Part shown: positions 57,701-64,000 of the stretch, in pieces | Layout of the letters: the number at the start of each line of letters is the position of its first letter | Numbering within the stretch: position 1 is the first letter of the stretch | NCBI GenBank assembly: GCA_010093515.1 | Contig: MU001682.1 | Location: 69,997 to 133,996, forward strand | DNA length: 64,000 nucleotides | Direction: 5' to 3' | DNA from: Lineolata rhizophorae | Lineage: Eukaryota; Ascomycota; Dothideomycetes; Lineolatales; Lineolataceae | Translations under genes and position numbers: made by a program | The notes under the pieces: generated by a model | Told to the model about the DNA's origin: nothing | The model's input: the letters and a program-made list of their open reading frames with translations, nothing else | Database searches by the model: none

Positions 57701-60700
57701 TAGACGGCGCCCGAATCCACCTCGAGAACAGAGCTGGAGACGTCGGTTGGAGCTAGCTCCTACAAATAAATTCCGAACCCATGATCAAACAGGAGATCAA
57801 AAGTGTGGCGGTGCACCGTCGCCAATCTGAGCCAGACCTCGATCCCCTGGACATTGGTACTGAGGTGTGGCGTGCGGAATTGGCCGCTAGCTCGGATCGC
57901 CGACTGAATGTTCCAGCAGATCGTCGGTCCCTCGGATCCACTCAACTGGTAAATATAGCAACTCACGTGTGCATTGCTGCTACGATTTCACTCAATCGCG
58001 ACTTCCATCGGGCGAGGGGTACCCATCGATTTCCCCGTGTAGGTATGATTCGTCGATTCATCGTCCTTGTTCAAATTGTAATCGTCGATTGCCCCAAGCC
58101 TGATAGCTCCTGGGGTTATGCCGTTCTGTAGGCTACCCAGGTTAATCCTAAAACAAAGCGCCTGACTGCAAGACGACAATCGCCCAATTATCAGCTGCAG
58201 AATGGATGTGGCGAAATGTTCAACCCGGTTTGACGTCGCCTCCGGCAAATGCAGGTCAGGACAACGTACATGTAAAATACGCCCAATAGATCACAAGAAG
58301 CTCCGCTCTCCGTCAACAGTGCCGCCAAGACCTTACCTCATTTGTCCATGACCCTGAGTGATCCCGAGCTATACCATCTCTATTCTCACACCATGCCGCC
58401 CTAATTCTCATTCGACCAATATCCTTCGCCGAAAGTCTGTATGCAGCCACATCACTGGCCGTGCGGTTGAGATCTTCATAGCTAGTCGGGAGACTTGCAG
58501 CCACGCATGCGGCATGCCGCAGCAGCTGGGCGAAATCCGTAGCTTAGGAGTCCATTCCAGGTGAGGAAGGATCCAATACTTTCAAGTGACAGGGTTATTT
58601 GATGCAAAACTCCACGCTTGACGAATCACACGTTACTTGGCAGGAGGTCCCTATTAGCGTGGAGATACGCTCGCCCGCTCGGAGTTCATAGCATGAATGA
58701 TACCCTGCTTTAATGAGTTTCTAAGTTTATCGACCACTACTCTATATCCCCTAGACTAAGACGTGGTAAAGCATACACCATTATTGTAGCCATCTTAGGC
58801 CACGTGGGGAGATCTGTTACATCCCCGTTCGCCCCTATGGCATGTATGATGTTGAGCAAAGCCCCTAGAAGTTCAGATATTCACGCTAGCAGACATCACC
58901 CTTCTAGAACAAGCGCTAGGCATTAACAAAAACGGGGTCTCTCAAACCATTGAACTCCTTCTCGCCCCACCAGGAACCCACTTTCGCCGCTGCTTCCATT
59001 CGGTTCTCGACCAACCTCATAATTTAACGTAGTAGGCTCAGGCTATCTGTACTGTTCGAGTACCTAGACAGCCAGCTTCGTATGAGACTAGCGAACTAGT
59101 TCCGGTCAAAATGGGAAGTGCGCGGCGGTACTAACAACGTTCGCGTGGCTTCGCTTAAGCTTAAACTTGGGTCCAAGGGGGCCCGGGCCGAAACTCTTTT
59201 GTACATGCCCAGGTGGCTAAGATGTGGTTTCGCAGACCGGTGTAGAAGTGCTTTAGGTTCCAAGCTACCGCGGCTTCTTTGCTCCCCAGAACCGGCCTGT
59301 TGGGACGCTTACCAGCATTATGCGCGGTGAAGCAATATGAGCCCCTCCCCCTGTTATACTACGTACATAGGGGGATGTCCATCACCTGCACGACCTACTT
59401 TAGTTCCCGATTCTACAGTAAGGTACCTACCTCGGTATCCGAATATACTTTGCCCAAAGGTAGCCATGCAGCGTATATTCCAGTCCTTACGTTCTAGGTC
59501 GTGGATTCGGCCGCGGAAAGTCTGGCTGCCCGCTACATTCGGATAGGGGAGAGGATGCGCTAAAGCTAGTCATGCAGTATTTCACTTCCTTTGTCTTTTT
59601 TCCCTCGATTACGAAATTATCTCAATCGTCGATAAACTCCGGCCGACGCTCCGAACGAGCATATTCTCCGCTGGGGATTTATCATCGTTCAAGCGCTCAT
59701 TTTGAAGTGGCGACGTACATAGTGGATAAATTTTGTTGTTGAGTTCGATTGGGCGAGCTAGTATTCTCCCGAGGAGGAGCCGCGCCGAGCAGCTCCGACT
59801 AGTGCGGAGTGAAGGTACCAATCCAGGTACTTAGATACTAGTTTGGTGGATTGGTAACTGGCCCCACTAAGAACGGATGCCCTTTTTCATTCTTCTGCGC
59901 TAGTGGCAAATGCCAGAACTTGTGCTTCCGCGGACAAGAGTACTGGTTAAACCCGAAGTTTCCACGGCACTTGCCAGGGGATCAGTTACGGGTATCATTG
60001 CACGGCTTTGGGATTGTGGGGTGCCGGAAGTTGGGGAGAACCATCGGGAATTTTGGCCCTAGAAGTGAGTGGTGTGGAGCAGAGGCGAAGTGTGTTCTCG
60101 AATACATATTAATGTCCAACAGAACTTCAGCAATGAGGCGACACCACCAGTTCGCGGAGGGACCTACGTAATTGGTTGACCGCCAGTATGGCAAGTTTAA
60201 ACTGGTACCAAGCTAACAAAAGCAATTCTTTAGTTCGAAGACGTTATACCACAGCCCTAGTTGTCCTGCATCATGCATGCACGATGTCTTGCACACTGGA
60301 TACCTGGCCTATTCGAGGCCTCTTAGCGGGCCGTCTGGTTGATTACGAACAAGAAATATGTCAGAAATCGTATGTATTTTGGAGCTTAGAATAATTAGGA
60401 ATATTCTTAAAGGTTCCGACGAAAGATAGCTGGCGCAAAGCGGCTAAGTTGAATTCGGTAGAAATTCTGTGGGTGATGCGTGATTCATGCGGAAACCATT
60501 GATAGAATCGTGTCAATGTGCAAGCTGGATATCGTTCAGTGACAGTTCAAAAATCAAATTCCATTAACCAAGCTATCTTGAACCCGTACGACCGAAAGCT
60601 CTTTACTAACATCTTCAGCTTCCACTCTTCTCTAAAAGATGGGTTTAGGAAGAAATCTGGCATTTCGTTTGGAATAAGTCCTAGAAAAACGTATGTTGAA

Positions 60701-61114
60701 ATATACCATAATTACACAGAAGTGTATGCTTAGTACGCTATAAGCCGCCAGAGGCTTTCGGCCGGCGGTGAGACCCAGAAAAACCGGTACGTGTGCTTGT
60801 AGGAATGTTAGTGGGTCCCTAGAATAAGATGATTACCACTGCTCAGCGAACCAAGCGCAGAGAGCGGATTCGTGTGGAAGCTCATGTAGAGAAAGCTCGA
60901 CCCGAAATTCAGGTCTAGAAATAGCCGGCGGCTAAGGAATCGAGCGAGGAAGAGCCCTTAATAATTCCCGGGTCGACCTCGAGCGCGGACTCGGGTCCTC
61001 TAAGGGTGAAAAGGCTGGCCGCACGATTTTGCGCATGACGGAGTGGCAGGCCCCAGGAAATGCTTGGCTTGAAAGGATCGGCAGCACACAGTAGCTACTT
61101 CCAATTCTGGAAAT
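57701..61114. other. Gene-poor region of ordinary composition
   Basis: About 3.4 kb with normal base composition but no open frame longer than about 120 codons and none with a recognised motif. The best candidates are an 86-codon frame on the minus strand at 57988-58248 and a 106-codon frame on the plus strand at 59851-60171. No terminal repeats or transposase remnants were seen. Motifs like GGTACCTACC and a GCGGCATGCCGC palindrome (about 58509) occur. Confidence 0.4.
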
Positions 61115-62248
61115 TCAATCCTTCTCTCGCATGCGCGTCGGCCGCTTCAAGACATGCTCCCGGATAAAATCGTCGATGTGATTAAAGTAGAGCGGTTGCG
61201 CCACGGTGTCGTTATGTGTACCATCCTTAAAGTCCCTCCATATCTTCGGCTCCGAGTGGCATATCCTGTACAATTGCTTCATGTGCGAAGGACTGAACAA
61301 GGTGAATACGTGAGTACGAATACTGGACAGACCATGGTTGCCGAACAGGGGAGGAGTAACATACGGCACAATTTCATCCTGCAGCCCGCTGAGGAAAAGG
61401 ACTGGTATGCCGTCAATCTGCGGCATGAACTCTTCACTCGGCCATATTTGATGGCATAGGGGTGCGAGGTACCGGGCAGGTGGAAACGCGCTGCATTGAT
61501 CAGCATTCACCGCGAACGTATGGCTATCGCTGTCGCCACAAACCTCGGGATGAGTTTCCTTATACTCATAAACGTGTTCTCCAACATCAGGCCGGCGATG
61601 TCACCCTTCTCCTGATTCCTTGCCGCAAGTCCGATACTAACGGCTCCCCCGAGGCTCTGTCCGTACAACACAATCTTCGTTCCCCTTAGTTCGGCGCGCT
61701 GCCGGATGTAGTCCAGTCCGGTTTGGGCATCGATCGTCAACCCCTTTTCGTTGGGCGTGCCCGTGCTGAGACCGTACCCCCGATACTGCAGCATCAGAAC
61801 GTTGCAGCGAATCTCGTCGGACAGGATGCGAGCAATCGGCAGCCGGTATCCGATGTTCCCGGCGTTGCCGTGGAACATGAGAATGGTGACGGGCCGGGCA
61901 CGCGCGCGGTTCGCGGGGCGGATGAAGAAGGCAGAGAGCGACTCGCCGTCCGGCGTCGGTATCATGAGCTCCTCGAAGTCTTGGATGCCGTAGGCGGGAG
62001 GGCGAGGGACTTCGGTGCGGGCGCCCATGGGGAGGTTGCGCGGGTAGATGAGTTCACTACGAAGGGGGAGAGGCGCGGAGGCCCAATTAGCAACTTTTCG
62101 GCGGTGAGGACCGGGGGGGGGGAGGCGCGCATCCCTAGGCCTACTTTTGCTTGAAGTAGAGCAGCCCGCTCAGCACGGCCGCGATGCCGGACGACGCCAG
62201 CACCGGTACGCGCAGATAGGATATCATGTTGGCGAGCATCTCGGCCAT
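61115..62248 (-). CDS. Alpha/beta hydrolase, Bem46/ABHD13 type, membrane-anchored (4 exons)
   Basis: Minus-strand exons 62145..62248, 61544..62056, 61365..61490 and 61115..61292 give 306 residues. Residues about 10-32 form an N-terminal membrane segment (LRVPVLASSGIAAVLSGLLYF). The hydrolase fold follows: LIYPRNLPMGARTEVPRP, oxyanion loop FHGNAGNIGYRLP, YRGYGLSTG, nucleophile elbow in LYGQSLGGAVS (Ser), acid Asp in SGLQDEIVPP, and catalytic His in KDGTHNDT. This arrangement and the NEKGLTIDAQTGLDYI stretch match the Bem46/ABHD13 family. The last intron removes a segment between DEIVP and PSHMKQLYR. In Neurospora, BEM46 affects ascospore germination and sits on ER-related membranes; the substrate is unknown. 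It is divergent from Pre3. Confidence 0.92.
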
Positions 62249-63353
62249 GGCGAGAGGAGGGAGGCGCCCAAGAGACGGGCCGAGAGAGACTACGGTATAT
62301 AAACACGGGTGTGGGTCGCTGTGGGGCTCGCCGCGACTTCGCCGGCGCGGGCGTAGATCTGGGACGAAGCACGCGCGCGCAGGGCCGCGATGGCGGCGGT
62401 GGCAGATGAAGCGGGTAGATTATCCAGGCGCGACCGACGCGAGGGAGGCAGCATGCAAGACACTCATGCGACCAACGGGAGCGGGCGCTCGAAACGATTC
62501 TGGGGACCCCCGGATTGTTCGTGGACCGTGAGGCGGGCCGGGTTATTGCGATGGCATTGCGGAGGAGGGCTATACGTGGCCGCATAGGATTGATTTGGGG
62601 GATGCGGGTGTTAGGACGTCGCGGTGGGCACGCCGGGTCGGAGAAGCGTTTTGAGGGGCTGGCGTTCAAGCGCCAGGCCGGGCAGATCTCACGGCTGCCG
62701 CCCGCGTGCCTGGGCAGCGCATACTACGTATGTATCCTGTCCGCCGTGTAATCACGCACGGATTGCGCCCATGTCCAGCGTAAGTCAATGGGAGCTTGAT
62801 GTCCGGCCCGCGTCTCCTATGCAATAGCAGAGGACGTTTAGTTCCTCACGGAGTGCGCATGTGTCCTTTTTGAATGGCGCCGACTGCGGGCCCGTGTTCA
62901 ATATTCAGCGACCAATATTCAGCGACCGATATTCAGCGACCAATAGTCTTCCCAGCCGAACCGTTGCCTGGCCGTAGAGTGATCCGTAGCGACGGAGCCG
63001 AGCTGTATAATGGCATTCAAGAGGAAAGGCCCGGTGGATGCTGGCCCTGGGTCCGCACGCAGTCACGTGCCACGAGTGCCCGGCCGGTCGAAATGCCCGG
63101 GAGCTTGGGCCACCTTGCTTACTACGTCGGGATTCTGCACTGCGCAGGAGCGCTCCAGCTTGCGCCTGGCCCTGGCACGTACACCTCCCGGTGCCTGCTG
63201 TACCCGCCCTCCCCATCTGCCCAACGCCGCCCGCCCCAACGTCCTCGGACGAGTGTGTCGAGACCTGCTCAACCGCGTCGGACTTTGTTGCGCCGTCTAC
63301 TCTCCGCGCCCTAGCCCTGTCGCGGCGCTTCTTCAGCCTAAGCGCTCGACAAG
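62249..63353. promoter_or_regulatory. Divergent intergenic region (Bem46-type / Pre3) with CCAAT repeats
   Basis: This 1.1-kb region between divergent start codons should hold both promoters. Its most distinct element is the 14-nt tandem repeat at 62900-62941. Open frames in the GC-rich part have no motif. Confidence 0.5.
62900..62941. repeat. Three 14-nt tandem units with embedded CCAAT
   Basis: Units AATATTCAGCGACC, AATATTCAGCGACC and GATATTCAGCGACC lie head to tail, followed by AATA. The junctions create CCAAT at 62912 and 62940. They lie about 410 nt upstream of the Pre3 ATG. CCAAT is the known target of the fungal CBC/HAP complex; use here is inference. Confidence 0.85.
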
Positions 63354-64000
63354 ATGGAGTCGCATCTGGGAATGCTAAGGGAGGGTCAGTCTGCCCGCCG
63401 CTATGCCCTTGCCCTGCCGATGCGGAAGCTTACCTTCAGCTCCAGATGGGATCCACGTCGACATGAACCACCTCAAGAATGGCGAGGTGAAGTACGTGTT
63501 CCCCACCAGCTGCTGTTGTTTTGCGACTTCTCGCTGACTGCGCTCCTAGTTTGGGTACTTCGATGTAAGTCGCCCTCCTAGCTTCTTTCCGCTGCGGAAA
63601 TGGCTCCTGATGCAGCCTGTATCTCTTGCCGGTCTCGCGGACCCTTCGTTGACCCGGCATAGCATGGCGATAAACTTCCGCGACGGAGTCATATTAGGAG
63701 CCGACAGCAGGACGACCACGGGCGCGTACATTGCCAACAGGGTCACAGACAAGCTCACTCAAGTCCACGACACGATCTGGTGCTGCCGGTCAGGCTCCGC
63801 GGCGGACACGCAGGCCATCGCCGACATCGTCCAATACTACCTAGGCATGTACGGCATCGTCAACGAGGAGGCGCCCATGACCCAAACGGCGGCGGCCATC
63901 TTCCAGGATCTCTGCTACGACCACAAGGACCAGCTGAGGTACGGGAGTGCCCGGTCCTGTGCGCAAACATGCTTCTCCTGCTAACTCCCGGGCCTAGTGC
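63354..64000 (+). CDS. 20S proteasome subunit beta-1 (Pre3), 3' end outside window
   Basis: Exons are 63354..63384, 63440..63491, 63550..63564 and 63663..63938; a fifth exon appears to begin at 63998 after a CTAG acceptor, just before the window ends. The propeptide is [10 protein letters not shown] joined to [18 protein letters not shown]. The 15-nt third exon encodes the junction LGTS, where autocleavage between Gly and Thr exposes the catalytic N-terminal threonine. The mature part reads [38 protein letters not shown] (with the catalytic Lys in VTDK) and [12 protein letters not shown], diagnostic of beta-1, the caspase-like subunit. Phases of all junctions agree. The first donor (GTCAGT) is inferred; it keeps the frame. 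The visible part covers about 125 codons of an expected 230 or so. Confidence 0.9.

Noticed and set aside
59851-60171. 106-codon frame with several Cys, effector-like at first sight
   Set aside because: No signal peptide, no similarity seen, and no supporting promoter or intron signals.

Overview
The window is nuclear DNA of a filamentous ascomycete fungus, most probably a Sordariomycete. Its genes carry short introns of about 42-90 nt with GT...AG ends and CTAAC-like branch sites. Several families are fungal: eisosome protein 1, SHR3, a CAP10-type GT90 enzyme, a filamentous-type RRM-YTH protein and DUF2855. Spacers are 0.3-3 kb, and no operon, prophage, CRISPR array or recognisable transposon is visible.

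Layout. 0-9.5 kb: the 3' part of a very large Gln/Pro-rich coiled-coil protein, a SET-domain protein with a signal peptide, a Cys-rich unknown, and mitoribosomal mS41. 9.6-22.2 kb: a CDK7/Kin28-type kinase (divergent from mS41), eisosome protein 1, a tyrosine phosphatase, the WD40 ribosome-assembly factor Rsa4/Notchless, ornithine decarboxylase and a family-16 methyltransferase. 23-32.2 kb: ER alpha-1,2-mannosidase (GH47), a decayed DUF2855 gene, an F-box protein, a GT90 glycosyltransferase and the ER amino-acid-permease chaperone Shr3. 34-43.5 kb: a disordered RRM protein, molybdenum cofactor sulfurase and a conserved Ser/Pro-rich unknown. 45.4-54.3 kb: a secreted M20 peptidase, an intron-containing tRNA-His, NAD-glycerol-3-phosphate dehydrogenase and an RRM-YTH RNA-binding protein. 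54.3-61.1 kb: 6.8 kb without a supportable gene, GC-rich in the first half. 61.1-64 kb: a Bem46/ABHD13-type hydrolase and the start of proteasome subunit beta-1 (Pre3), which runs off the window.

The genes are mostly unrelated housekeeping functions: transcription, ribosome assembly, proteasome, polyamine synthesis, N-glycan trimming, ER quality control, Moco activation and glycerol synthesis. I rebuilt exon structures by hand from splice signals plus conserved protein motifs; every multi-exon model given here closes in frame. The most notable observations are two tiny exons that carry essential motifs (15 nt with the proteasome catalytic Thr; 26 nt with the SET NHxCxPN motif), the RRM-YTH protein with a long insertion inside its m6A-reading fold, and an RRM protein whose codon use differs from its neighbours. 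I found no convincing new multi-gene system.
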